This document shows positions 30,924-38,105 of a stretch of DNA of 64,000 nt, piece by piece. Every line of letters starts with the position of its first letter. Position 1 is the stretch's first letter. A program made the translations under genes and the position numbers. The notes beneath the pieces are model-generated. The model was not told the origin of the DNA, searched no databases, and saw only the letters and a list, made by a program, of their open reading frames with translations. Source of the DNA: JANMJD01 sp963828405 (GTDB lineage: Bacteria > Actinomycetota > Acidimicrobiia > Acidimicrobiales > Ilumatobacteraceae); the NCBI GenBank assembly GCA_963828405.1, contig CAWHEG010000031.1, positions 248,001-312,000 on the forward strand. Direction: 5' to 3'.

Positions 30924-31679
30924 ATGAAGCGACACCTGATCTGGATCATCGCCGGCAGCGCCACGGTCGGTCTGGCGATTCCGGCGTTTGCCGCCGTGCA
31001 GTCGGTGACCGCGCAGGATGACAACGGCGTTCCCGGCCAGCTTCGTGGGAACTGCGACGAAGCCGAACACGCCAATGACCCCGCGTGCCTGACCGTGAGC
31101 GTGTCGAATCCGACCGGTTCGCCGACGACGATCACGATCCCGGTCACGCCTGCGCCCACATCGACGACCACCGTGACCACCACGAGCCCGGTGCCGGCCG
31201 TGTCCAACCCACCGAGCGGGCCAACGACGTCCGTTGCTGTCACAGCACCTGGCGGCACCGCCCCGTCGATCACAGCACCTGGCGGCACCGCCCCGTCGAT
31301 CACAGCACCTGGCGGCACCGCCCCGTCGGTCACAGCGGCCGGCGACATCAGTGGTCCCTGCGACGAGGCCGAACACGCCAATGACCCCCGCTGCACCGGT
31401 GGATCCGGAGTTGGCGACGATCAGGGCGACGACGATTCGAGCGACCGTTCGGGCGTGTCGACCAGCGTGCCGGGTGACATCAGCGGTCCTTGCGACGAGG
31501 CCGAGCACGCCAACGACCCGCGCTGCACCGGTGGAGCAACTGGAGCCGGGGACTCGTCCGGCGATGACGGCGGCACCGACGACAGCTCGGGTCGTGGTGA
31601 CGACGACCGTTCGGGTCACGGCGGCGACGACGACTCGGGTCGCGGCGACGACGACTCGGATCACGGTGGCGACGACTGA
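30924..31679 (+). CDS. Secreted acidic protein with three CDEAEHANDPxC repeats
   Basis: A 251-residue exported protein of unknown function. The ATG at 30924 has AAGGAG 8 nt upstream and starts a Sec signal peptide (LIWIIAGSATVGLAIPAFA). The mature protein has three copies of a Cys-bracketed motif, CDEAEHANDPAC once and CDEAEHANDPRC twice, beginning at 31053, 31359 and 31491. They are separated by Pro/Thr-rich linkers, including three TAPGGTAPSI decapeptides. The last 50 residues are almost only Asp, Gly, Ser, Arg and His. Paired Cys suggest a disulfide loop; Asp/Glu/His suggest metal binding (inference). It is followed by a strong terminator and a two-component system. Confidence 0.8.
   Translation: MKRHLIWIIAGSATVGLAIPAFAAVQSVTAQDDNGVPGQLRGNCDEAEHANDPACLTVSVSNPTGSPTTITIPVTPAPTSTTTVTTTSPVPAVSNPPSGPTTSVAVTAPGGTAPSITAPGGTAPSITAPGGTAPSVTAAGDISGPCDEAEHANDPRCTGGSGVGDDQGDDDSSDRSGVSTSVPGDISGPCDEAEHANDPRCTGGATGAGDSSGDDGGTDDSSGRGDDDRSGHGGDDDSGRGDDDSDHGGDD
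31241..31330 (+). repeat. Three tandem 30-bp coding repeats
   Basis: CACAGCACCTGGCGGCACCG followed by CCCCGTCGAT is repeated three times head to tail (31241, 31271, 31301), with one base changed at the end of the third copy. It encodes the decapeptide linker TAPGGTAPSI in the secreted acidic protein. The near-identity shows recent slippage-type expansion. Confidence 0.95.
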
Positions 31680-31708
31680 GCGTTCGACCACGAGAGAGTC
31701 AGCCCGTT

Positions 31709-31748
31709 CCGTGACGGGGCCGCGCCAGCCGGCGCGGCCCCGTCACGG
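31709..31748 (+). terminator. Strong hairpin between the acidic exoprotein and the histidine kinase
   Basis: A perfect 18-bp stem: the arm 31709-31726 (CCGTGACGGGGCCGCGCC) is complementary to 31731-31748, with loop AGCC. It lies 30 bp after the stop of the exoprotein gene and 48 bp before the histidine kinase start, with no T-tract. It probably separates the two transcripts, or acts as a processing or stability hairpin. Confidence 0.75.
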
Positions 31749-31795
31749 CGCGCCGCCAGCCAGACTGTGCCCGCCCCCAAGCCACAGGAGAGACA

Positions 31796-33124
31796 GTGCA
31801 CGATGATGGACCCCGCGTGCTGGTGCAGCCGATCTCGGTCGGATCGCTCGTTGCCCGGTTCGCGATCACCGGGCTCGTCGCGTTGGTGTTCGTCGGGGCG
31901 TTCACAGCCTTCGCCAGCCGACGCGTCGGAACCGAGCAGGCGATCGAGGAGGCTCGGCGGGTGGCCTACGTGAGCTCGGTCGGCCTCATCGCCCCCGTGC
32001 TCAGCGACGACCTGCTCACATTGGACCGCGATGCACTCGACCGGCTCGACATCGTGGTCCGGGAGTCCGTGTTGCGCGGTTCGCTGGTCCGGGTGAAGAT
32101 CTGGGCCGAGGACGGCACGATCGTCTACTCCGACGAGCCTCGGCTCATCGGGGAGCAGTTCACGATCGGCGACGAGGAGCAGGCGATCTTCACCAGTGGC
32201 GAGCAGGGCGCTGAGGTCAGCGACCTGTCCAAGCCCGAGAACAGGTTCGAGACCGAGTCGAAGCTGCTCGAGGTGTACTCGCGCACCGAGACGCCGTCGG
32301 GCGCGCCGCTGCTGTTCGAGGCGTACTTCCGCTACAGCGGCGTCACCGACGTCGGGCGACATCTGTGGGCGCAGTTCGCACCGATCACGATCGGGGCGCT
32401 GATCGTGCTCGAGCTCATCCAGATCCCACTCGCCTGGTCGATGGCGCGGCGTCTCCAGTCGAGTCAACGAGAACGCGAGCGCCTGCTGCGCCACGCCCTC
32501 GACGCCTCCGACGCCGAACGCCGCCGGATCGCCAGCGACCTCCACGACGGCGTCGTCCAGGAGTTGACGGGCGTGTCGCTGACGCTCGCTGCGCAGGGTC
32601 GCAGCGAGTCGATCGACCGACAGCACGCCCTCGACGCGTCGTCTGCCATCCGCGCCAGCATCAAGTCGTTGCGGTCGCTCCTCGTCGAGATCTACCCCCC
32701 GAATCTGCAGGAGGAAGGACTGCAGTCGGCCATCGGCGATCTCCTCAGCGGCCTCCAGGCGCGAGGAATCGAGACTCGCCTCGACGCCGACATGGGCGAC
32801 GCCGTCGTGGATCCGGAAGCGGCTGCGCTCGCCTACCGCGCCGCACAGGAGGCGCTCCGCAACGTCGTGAGCCACGCCGCGGCGAAACACGTCCGCGTCG
32901 CGCTCAAGGTCGGGGAGGGATCGATCGGCCTCGTGATCGACGACGACGGCCGTGGGTTCTCGACCGACACGCTCAGCGAACGAGTCGCCGACGGACATGT
33001 CGGACTGCGCTCGTTGGCCGGACTGGTCGCCGATCTCGCCGGCACTCTGACCGTGCGCTCGGCGCCGCACGAAGGGACGCGGGTCGAGGTGTCGATCCCC
33101 GTCGATGCGAGGATACGGCGATGA
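31796..33124 (+). CDS. NarL-type sensor histidine kinase
   Basis: A 442-residue membrane sensor kinase. Helices lie at about 18-40 and 195-217, enclosing an extracytoplasmic sensor region of about 150 residues. A HisKA_3 dimerisation/phosphorylation domain follows (SDLHDGVVQEL, His250), then a HATPase_c domain (N-box QEALRNVVSHA, G1 DDDGRGF, G2 GHVGLRSL). It phosphorylates the response regulator that overlaps its stop (ATGA). The GTG start at 31796 is preceded by AGGAGAG. The flanking exoprotein and Ser-Asp membrane protein suggest an envelope signal; the ligand is unknown. Confidence 0.93.
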   Translation: MHDDGPRVLVQPISVGSLVARFAITGLVALVFVGAFTAFASRRVGTEQAIEEARRVAYVSSVGLIAPVLSDDLLTLDRDALDRLDIVVRESVLRGSLVRVKIWAEDGTIVYSDEPRLIGEQFTIGDEEQAIFTSGEQGAEVSDLSKPENRFETESKLLEVYSRTETPSGAPLLFEAYFRYSGVTDVGRHLWAQFAPITIGALIVLELIQIPLAWSMARRLQSSQRERERLLRHALDASDAERRRIASDLHDGVVQELTGVSLTLAAQGRSESIDRQHALDASSAIRASIKSLRSLLVEIYPPNLQEEGLQSAIGDLLSGLQARGIETRLDADMGDAVVDPEAAALAYRAAQEALRNVVSHAAAKHVRVALKVGEGSIGLVIDDDGRGFSTDTLSERVADGHVGLRSLAGLVADLAGTLTVRSAPHEGTRVEVSIPVDARIRR

Positions 33125-33777
33125 CGTCGGACACGACACCCAGCGACCGACGGATCCGCGTGCTCGTCGTCGACGACCACGCGCTCGTTCGTTCCGGCTT
33201 GGAGCAGCTGTTCGCCACCACCGACGACATCGAGTTGGTGGGCACCGCATGCAACGGGAACGAGGCGATCCAACGCGTCGAGGAGCTGCGTCCCGATGTC
33301 GTTCTGATGGACCTCTCGATGCCCGAGCTCGATGGGGTGGAGGCAACTCGCCGGATCAGCATGACGCATCCCGCCAGTCACGTGCTGGTGCTGACGTCCT
33401 TCTCCGACCAGACCCGGATCCTCGATGCACTCGGTGCCGGCGCAGACGGCTATCTGCTCAAGCACAGCGACCCGGACGACATCGCCGAGGCGATCAGAAC
33501 GGTCCACGCCGGTGGTTCACCGCTCGATCCGAAGGCAGCGCGGATGCTCCTCGAGTCGCGTCGCGCCCGCCAGGCCGTACCCCAACTCACCGACCGGGAG
33601 CGCGAAGTGCTGCAACTCGTTCGCAGTGGGCTCGCCAACAAGCAGATCGCCCGCCGGCTCGGCATCGCCGAACGCACGGTGAAGGCCCACCTGACGAGCG
33701 TCTTCCAACGGCTCGGGGTCACCGACCGGACACAAGCCGCGCTCTGGGCGAGCGAACACCTCGACCCGTCCGACTGA
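33121..33777 (+). CDS. LuxR/NarL-family response regulator
   Basis: A 218-residue regulator. The receiver domain (residues 12-128) has acidic pocket VVDDH, phosphoacceptor Asp64 in VLMDLSMP, a conserved Thr/Ser in VLTSFS and Lys114 in YLLKHS. A C-terminal LuxR-type helix-turn-helix follows (LTDREREVLQLVRSGLANKQ, then TVKAHLTSVFQRLGV). The ATG overlaps the kinase stop by 4 nt. Candidate targets are the divergent ABC/exoprotein promoters and the convergent Ser-Asp protein, by context only. Confidence 0.95.
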   Translation: MTSDTTPSDRRIRVLVVDDHALVRSGLEQLFATTDDIELVGTACNGNEAIQRVEELRPDVVLMDLSMPELDGVEATRRISMTHPASHVLVLTSFSDQTRILDALGAGADGYLLKHSDPDDIAEAIRTVHAGGSPLDPKAARMLLESRRARQAVPQLTDREREVLQLVRSGLANKQIARRLGIAERTVKAHLTSVFQRLGVTDRTQAALWASEHLDPSD

Positions 33778-33888
33778 TCCGGCCTCCACCGCCGTCATCT
33801 CGGTCGGAGCCATCTGCGAGAGGGCCTCGCCCGAGTCTCCGGCCGGGGCCACCCGTGCTAGACGCTGGGCCCGCCTCGCCCGACTCGC

Positions 33889-34731
33889 CTACCTGCCCGA
33901 ATCCGAACCGGTGTTCTCGGAGCCGGACCCCGAATCGTCCGAACCAGACCCCGACCCGGAACTGCTCCCCGAATCGTCCGAACCAGACCCCGACCCCGAG
34001 CCAGACCCCGAGCCAGACCCCGAACCCGATTTGCCGGAGTCCGACCCGGAACCACCGGAACCGGACCCCGAATCGTCGGAGCCCGACCCGGAACTGCCGG
34101 AACCCGACCCCGAATCGTCCGAGCCCGACCCCGAATCATCCGATCCCGGCACGGAACCGCCGGAACCCGACCCCGACCCCGAATCATCCGACCCCGGCAC
34201 GGAACCGCCGGAACCCGACCCCGACCCCGAATCATCCGACCCCGAATCATCCGATCCCGGCACGGAACTGCCGGAACCCGACCCGGAATCGTCCGGGCCC
34301 GACCCGGAGTCATCGAGGCCGTCAATGGTGGTGCCGGTTTGTGCTGTCACAGCCGGCTCGATCTGCGTCTCGGCGGTCGCCGTGGGGGTCGTTGTCGTGG
34401 TGGGGGTGCTCGCGGAAGTGGTGCCGATGGCGACGCTGGTGCTCGTCGGCACCGGCGCACCGGGGGAAGCGGGGTTCTGCCAGACCGACGGTGACGTCGG
34501 TGCGCCGAGGTTCGGGAAGAGGCTCTCACGGATCGCGTAGACCGCGCCTGCCGAACCGACCAGGACGACCAAGGCGACGATCGCCACCGACGCCGGTCGA
34601 GCCAACCAGGAACCGTGCGAACCTGCGCTGCCGCGGACCACCGCGCCGATGGAGGACGGCGTTCGAGCGAACACCGTCGGAAGATCCGACCCCTCCGCTC
34701 CATGGCCATGGTCGAGCCATTCGTCACTCAC
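33889..34731 (-). CDS. Single-pass membrane protein with Ser-Asp-Gly repeat ectodomain
   Basis: About 280 residues. A cytoplasmic N-terminus of about 60 residues (SDEWLDHGHGAEGSDLPTVF) precedes one membrane helix (VAIVALVVLVGSAGAVYAI). A Pro/Thr/Ser linker follows, then about 130 residues built almost only of Ser, Asp, Gly and Pro in SGSDDSG and GSVPGSDDSG units, ending ENTGSDSGR. The GTG at 34731 is preferred because GTAGGAAC precedes it; an ATG at 34752 is possible. The DNA is a low-complexity GAATCGTCCGA/CCCGAC repeat. It resembles SD-repeat stalks of surface proteins but has no LPxTG anchor. It converges on the two-component genes. Function unknown. Confidence 0.75.
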   Translation of the reverse strand: MSDEWLDHGHGAEGSDLPTVFARTPSSIGAVVRGSAGSHGSWLARPASVAIVALVVLVGSAGAVYAIRESLFPNLGAPTSPSVWQNPASPGAPVPTSTSVAIGTTSASTPTTTTTPTATAETQIEPAVTAQTGTTIDGLDDSGSGPDDSGSGSGSSVPGSDDSGSDDSGSGSGSGGSVPGSDDSGSGSGSGGSVPGSDDSGSGSDDSGSGSGSSGSGSDDSGSGSGGSGSDSGKSGSGSGSGSGSGSGSGSDDSGSSSGSGSGSDDSGSGSENTGSDSGR

Positions 34732-34919
34732 GGTTCCTACTCTGCCCCACATCGAAGCTCGGCCGCCATCAGACGATGGTCGTAGTACCCCGGGGCGACG
34801 GGTCCCCACCCACCTGGCCGGCAACTGAGAACGCAGTGTCCGTGGCCGCTACAGCGACATCAACTCCTCGACGCTGGCCGGGGCACATCCCATACCCGGC
34901 GGCGTTCGGGACGGTTTCC

Positions 34920-35309
34920 CTAGTCGGCCACCAAAGGTCGCTGCTTTCGGAACGAGTTCTTCCGAACGATCTTGTCGTCACGAACCGTGAGGAAATCACA
35001 GCCCAGGACATCGACGCGTCTGCCATCGAGCAGGGTGCCGGTCAGCCTCCACTCCGACACGCCGTAGTCATCGGAGAGCACGAAGTGACGACCATCGCCC
35101 CAGTTCGCGTCCGGCATGGAGTCGAACACATCCGCGAAGGCGGTCCTGACCTGACCCAGACCGCCGAATCTACATCCACAGGGCTCGGGCCCGCCGGAGG
35201 CCTCGAACACGCAATCGTCGGCGAACAAGCTCATCAATCGGTCAATGTCATGACTGTTCCATGCGTCGGTGTGTTCGATGAGCAATCGCTGAAGATCGGC
35301 GCTGTCCAC
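34920..35309 (-). CDS. SnoaL/NTF2-like small protein
   Basis: A 129-residue cone-fold protein: LLIEHTDAWNSHDIDRLMSLFADDCVFE, then SMPDANW and GVSEWRLTGT, C-terminal VRDDKIVRKNSFRKQ. This is the SnoaL/ketosteroid isomerase-like family, which includes small isomerases, hydrolases and ligand-binding proteins. An upstream ATG at 35333 is rejected because the GTG at 35309 sits 6 nt after a perfect AGGAGG. It stands alone between a repeat protein and a non-coding stretch. Substrate unknown. Confidence 0.82.
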   Translation of the reverse strand: MDSADLQRLLIEHTDAWNSHDIDRLMSLFADDCVFEASGGPEPCGCRFGGLGQVRTAFADVFDSMPDANWGDGRHFVLSDDYGVSEWRLTGTLLDGRRVDVLGCDFLTVRDDKIVRKNSFRKQRPLVAD

Positions 35310-35694
35310 ATCAGACCTCCTTGGGTCGTGCATCACCGTACTCTCGACCGGCATCCGCAGCATCCCTGCTCGTGCTTGGCGATCGCGGGGCGCGCCGCGG
35401 CCATGAGTGCCCCGATGCTCGGATCGTGGACGCGAGCTCATCGAACGCGGCGGCCAATCGGCCATGGTCGCGCCCGATGCGGCTCGTGCGATGCTGCCCG
35501 GCATCGTGCTCGGCCTCGCGACGAGGTTCTCGATCGCACCAGTCAACGCGAATTCGGTCACGGTCGATCCGGACGGCACGTTGTAGGCACGTTGTAGGCA
35601 CGGATTCTCATTGACGCTGCAGCAGCAGGGCGGTCTTCGCTGGTGATAGGTCCGTGGTTCCTGGTCATCCGTCGCCCCATGCTGTACCGGACCG
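35310..35694. other. Gene-poor stretch with short direct repeats
   Basis: About 385 bp with no recognised gene. On the plus strand an open frame from GTG 35407 to TAG 35586 encodes 59 residues (RELIERGGQSAMVAPDAARA, then a LATRFSIAPVNANS segment). It looks protein-like but matches no family I recognise and has no ribosome binding site, so it may be a gene remnant. GGCACGTTGTA is directly repeated at 35575-35602. Confidence 0.3.
35316..35321 (-). promoter_or_regulatory. Ribosome binding site that fixes the SnoaL-like start
   Basis: AGGAGG on the minus strand, 6 nt upstream of GTG 35309. It lies inside the longer open frame and so argues against the ATG at 35333. Confidence 0.75.
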
Positions 35695-35740
35695 AAACTA
35701 GCCCAAACTAGCCTCACTGGCTCGTTTGAGCGGCTAGTAT
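35695..35740 (+). promoter_or_regulatory. Promoter with ACTAGCC direct and inverted repeats
   Basis: AAACTAGCC occurs at 35695-35703 and 35705-35713 (10-bp spacing, one helical turn), and the reverse complement GGCTAGT at 35732-35738. The last copy overlaps a TAGTAT -10-like box (35735-35740) that ends 7 nt before the ATG at 35748. A dimeric repressor bound here would cover the promoter; the downstream AlbA_2/winged-helix protein is the obvious candidate for autoregulation. Confidence 0.55.
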
Positions 35741-35747
35741 GTTCTTC

Positions 35748-37184
35748 ATGGAGCTTGACCGGCTGGTGACAGAGATGCGGTCGCGGGGCGGCGAGTTGCC
35801 GGGCGTCGAGGTCAAGTCGGCTGCCGGTGGTCTGCCCGATTCGATCACTGAAACGATGAGCGCGTTCGCCAACCTTCCAGGCGGCGGTCTGATGGTGCTC
35901 GGCCTCGACGAGGCCGCCGGCTTCGAGCCGGTTCGGTTGAAGAACGCGGCGGCACTCGCCGCGGGAGTAGCCAGCAGGGCACGGCAGGCGTTTCAGCCGG
36001 AGGTGCACGTCGACGTCGATGTGCACTCGTTCGAGGGCGCAGATGTCGTGGTGGCCCGAGTGCGCGAGCTGGCGACTTCGGCCAAGCCGTGCTTCGTGAA
36101 GTACAGCGGTCAGGCATATCTCCGTTTCGCCGACGGCGACTACCCGCTGTCGCAGCTCGAGATCGAGGCCTTCCTCTCGAATCGAGCGCGCCCACGTTGC
36201 GACGAGGGTGCCGTTGCTGGCGCTACCACGGCTGACTTCGAGGCCGACCGAGTCAGCGACTTCCTCGCCACGGCGCGCTCGTCGGATCGTCGGTTGGCCC
36301 GCATCAGCGACGACGCCGAGCTGTTGCGGCGCACGGGTATCGTCGTCGTCACTGGTGAGCCGACAGTCGCCGGACTGATTGCGCTCGGGGAATACCCTCA
36401 GCAGTTTCTCCCTCACTACGCGATTCGCATCGCATCTCTGCCGGACACGTCGAACACATCCGTTCGTGCACTTGACGAAGCAACGCTCACCGGCCCGATC
36501 GCGGCCATACTCGAGGACGCGGTGGCATGGACTGCGCGCAACAGCCGTCGCCGGCTTGTCACCGACCCTGCGAGCGGCCACGTCCGCGAGTTCCTCGACC
36601 CGCCCGCAGTCGCCGTTCGAGAGCTGATCTCCAACGCGCTCGTACACCGGGACCTTGCGGAGTGGTCGACGTCCCGCTCGATCGAATGTCGCCTCACCCC
36701 CGACGCGTTCCGGTTGACCAATCCCGGTGGCCTCTACGGTGTAACCGCAGATCGCCTCGGAGTCCACCCGTTGACGTCTGCTCGCAACCGACGGCTCGTC
36801 GACATCTGCAAGTTCATCCGAACGAACGACGGCAACGTCGTCGAGGCGCTCGCCAGCGGCATCCCCGCAGCACTGGCTGCACTGCGAGACGCTGGCATGC
36901 CCGACCTCGACTTCTACGACCAAGGGATCACTTTCACGGTCACGATCCGACGACAAACCGCCCCCCGGCCACCCTCGCCGACCGGGCCTTCGCGCCGAAT
37001 CGGAACTGAGCAATCCGAACTGCTCGCACTGTTGACGACCCCGAAGACTGTCGGCGAACTCGCCGAACAGCTCGCGATCTCTGTCAACGCCGTGCGCAAA
37101 CGGTTGACGTCGTTGCGCTCGACCGGCCTCGTGACCCAACATGGCGGGCCAGGACGCCACACCACGTACGAGCGATCTCCATGA
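35748..37184 (+). CDS. AlbA_2 (Schlafen-like) ATP-binding putative transcriptional regulator
   Basis: A 478-residue protein. The N-terminal AlbA_2 domain has VEVKSA, then SITETMSAFANLPGGGLMVLGLDE. A middle region carries a GHKL-type ATP-binding fold (AVRELISNALVHRDL, FRLTNPGGLYGV), and the C-terminal winged helix reads TVGELAEQLAISVNAVRKRL with STGLVTQHGGPGRHTTY. This matches proteins annotated as ATP-dependent helicase RecG-like regulators. An ATG at 35739 is possible, but the -10-like TAGTAT would overlap it. It is flanked by a gene-poor stretch, an IS remnant and tRNA-Gly, suggesting horizontal arrival. Confidence 0.85.
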   Translation: MELDRLVTEMRSRGGELPGVEVKSAAGGLPDSITETMSAFANLPGGGLMVLGLDEAAGFEPVRLKNAAALAAGVASRARQAFQPEVHVDVDVHSFEGADVVVARVRELATSAKPCFVKYSGQAYLRFADGDYPLSQLEIEAFLSNRARPRCDEGAVAGATTADFEADRVSDFLATARSSDRRLARISDDAELLRRTGIVVVTGEPTVAGLIALGEYPQQFLPHYAIRIASLPDTSNTSVRALDEATLTGPIAAILEDAVAWTARNSRRRLVTDPASGHVREFLDPPAVAVRELISNALVHRDLAEWSTSRSIECRLTPDAFRLTNPGGLYGVTADRLGVHPLTSARNRRLVDICKFIRTNDGNVVEALASGIPAALAALRDAGMPDLDFYDQGITFTVTIRRQTAPRPPSPTGPSRRIGTEQSELLALLTTPKTVGELAEQLAISVNAVRKRLTSLRSTGLVTQHGGPGRHTTYERSP

Positions 37185-37197
37185 GTCGACTAAGGGC

Positions 37198-37347
37198 TTA
37201 CGCGGATAGGGCGGTGCGAGGGCTCCATCGGTCGCGGTAGGTGATCAGCTTGCCGATGATCAAGATGGTGGTGGCGAGGTCGAGGGCGGCGTGGCGGTGG
37301 ATGCTCTTGCGGTCGGTGCTACCCGGGTTCCGCAGTTGATGGGCACA
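37198..37347 (-). pseudogene. Transposase C-terminal remnant
   Basis: On the minus strand an open stretch reads AHQLRNPGSTDRKSIHRHAA, then LDLATTILIIGKLITYRDRW and a stop at 37198. This Arg/His-rich tail with LATTILIIGKL resembles the C-terminus of IS5-like DDE transposases. There is no start codon or catalytic region, so it is only a relic. It sits 13 bp after the AlbA_2 gene stop and 25 bp from tRNA-Gly. Confidence 0.45.
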
Positions 37348-37372
37348 TGAGTGCTACGACGGAGCGGGATGA

Positions 37373-37446
37373 TGGAGCGGGTGACGGGAATCGAACCCGC
37401 GTTCTCAGCTTGGGAAGCTGATGTTCTGCCTCTGAACTACACCCGC
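37373..37446 (-). tRNA. tRNA-Gly(CCC)
   Basis: A 74-nt tRNA on the minus strand including an encoded CCA. The acceptor GCGGGTG pairs with CACCCGC and the discriminator is T. The anticodon arm CAGCTTCCCAAGCTG has loop TTCCCAA, anticodon CCC. The T arm is CGGGTTCGATTCCCG. Its 3' end faces the AlbA_2/IS-remnant stretch. Confidence 0.95.
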
Positions 37447-37482
37447 GAGGTGCGCCGGCCAAGGTTACCAACCCCGAACCGG

Positions 37483-37488
37483 TAGCGT
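37483..37488 (+). promoter_or_regulatory. -10-like box TAGCGT for dcd
   Basis: TAGCGT ends 9 nt before the dcd ATG (37498), with no Shine-Dalgarno in the gap. This fits a leaderless or nearly leaderless transcript starting between tRNA-Gly and dcd. Confidence 0.4.
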
Positions 37489-37497
37489 CACCTCCCG

Positions 37498-38061
37498 ATG
37501 ATCCTCTCCGACCGAGACCTCCGCGCGGCGATCTCCGCCGGCCGGATCGTCATCGACCCGCTCGACGAATCGTGCATCCAGCCGTCGTCGATCGACGTCA
37601 AGGTCAGCAACCTCTTCCGGGTGTTTCGCAACCACACGGCCGGGATCATCGACGTCAAGCAGGACCTCGAGGACCTGACCGAGTTGGTCACGATCCCCGA
37701 CGAAGGCGTGTTCATGCTCCATCCCGGCGAGTTCGTGCTCGGCTCGACGCTCGAGCGCGTCGGCGTCCCTGCCGACCTCGTGGCCCGCATCGAAGGCAAG
37801 AGCTCCCTCGGCCGGCTGGGCCTGCTCATCCATTCGACGGCGGGATTCATCGATGCCGGCTTCGACGGCCACGTGACGCTCGAACTGGCCAACGTGGCCA
37901 GCCTGCCGATCACGATCTACCCGGGGATGAAGATCGGCCAGGTGAGCTTCCTGCAGATGACGTCGCCCGCCGAGCACCCCTACGGCTCCCGGACCAACGG
38001 CTCCAAGTACCAGGGCCAACGGGGGCCGACCCCGAGCCGTTACTTCGAGAACTTCAGGTAG
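37498..38061 (+). CDS. dcd: dCTP deaminase
   Basis: A 187-residue trimeric nucleotide deaminase. It begins MILSDRDL and carries the family core GKSSLGRLGLLIHSTAGFID, then AGFDGHVTLEL, with the catalytic Glu in that last strand. C-terminal residues KYQGQRGPTPSR close over the nucleotide. It converts dCTP to dUTP, or directly to dUMP as in the mycobacterial bifunctional enzyme. Length is typical. Single gene. Confidence 0.95.
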   Translation: MILSDRDLRAAISAGRIVIDPLDESCIQPSSIDVKVSNLFRVFRNHTAGIIDVKQDLEDLTELVTIPDEGVFMLHPGEFVLGSTLERVGVPADLVARIEGKSSLGRLGLLIHSTAGFIDAGFDGHVTLELANVASLPITIYPGMKIGQVSFLQMTSPAEHPYGSRTNGSKYQGQRGPTPSRYFENFR

Positions 38062-38070
38062 GTCCGCGGG

Positions 38071-38093
38071 AGTGCCGGCGCCGCCCCGGCACT
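38071..38093. terminator. Hairpin between dcd and the convergent TPR gene
   Basis: AGTGCCGG at 38071-38078 pairs with CCGGCACT at 38086-38093 around a 7-nt loop. It lies 9 bp after the dcd stop and 12 bp before the end of the convergent TPR gene, so it may act in both directions. Confidence 0.5.
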
Positions 38094-38105
38094 GCGCTCG
38101 CCCGC

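Noticed and set aside
31241..31330. Tandem 30-bp repeats that could suggest a CRISPR array.
   Set aside because: No spacers; the copies abut and encode an in-frame decapeptide linker.
33889..34330. Low-complexity repeat stretch considered as non-coding satellite DNA.
   Set aside because: It is an open frame after a membrane helix with ordered SGSDDSG units, so a coding Ser-Asp repeat is the better reading.
35407..35586. A 59-codon open frame with protein-like composition.
   Set aside because: No ribosome binding site, no recognised family and a stop just upstream; kept only as a note in the intergenic entry.
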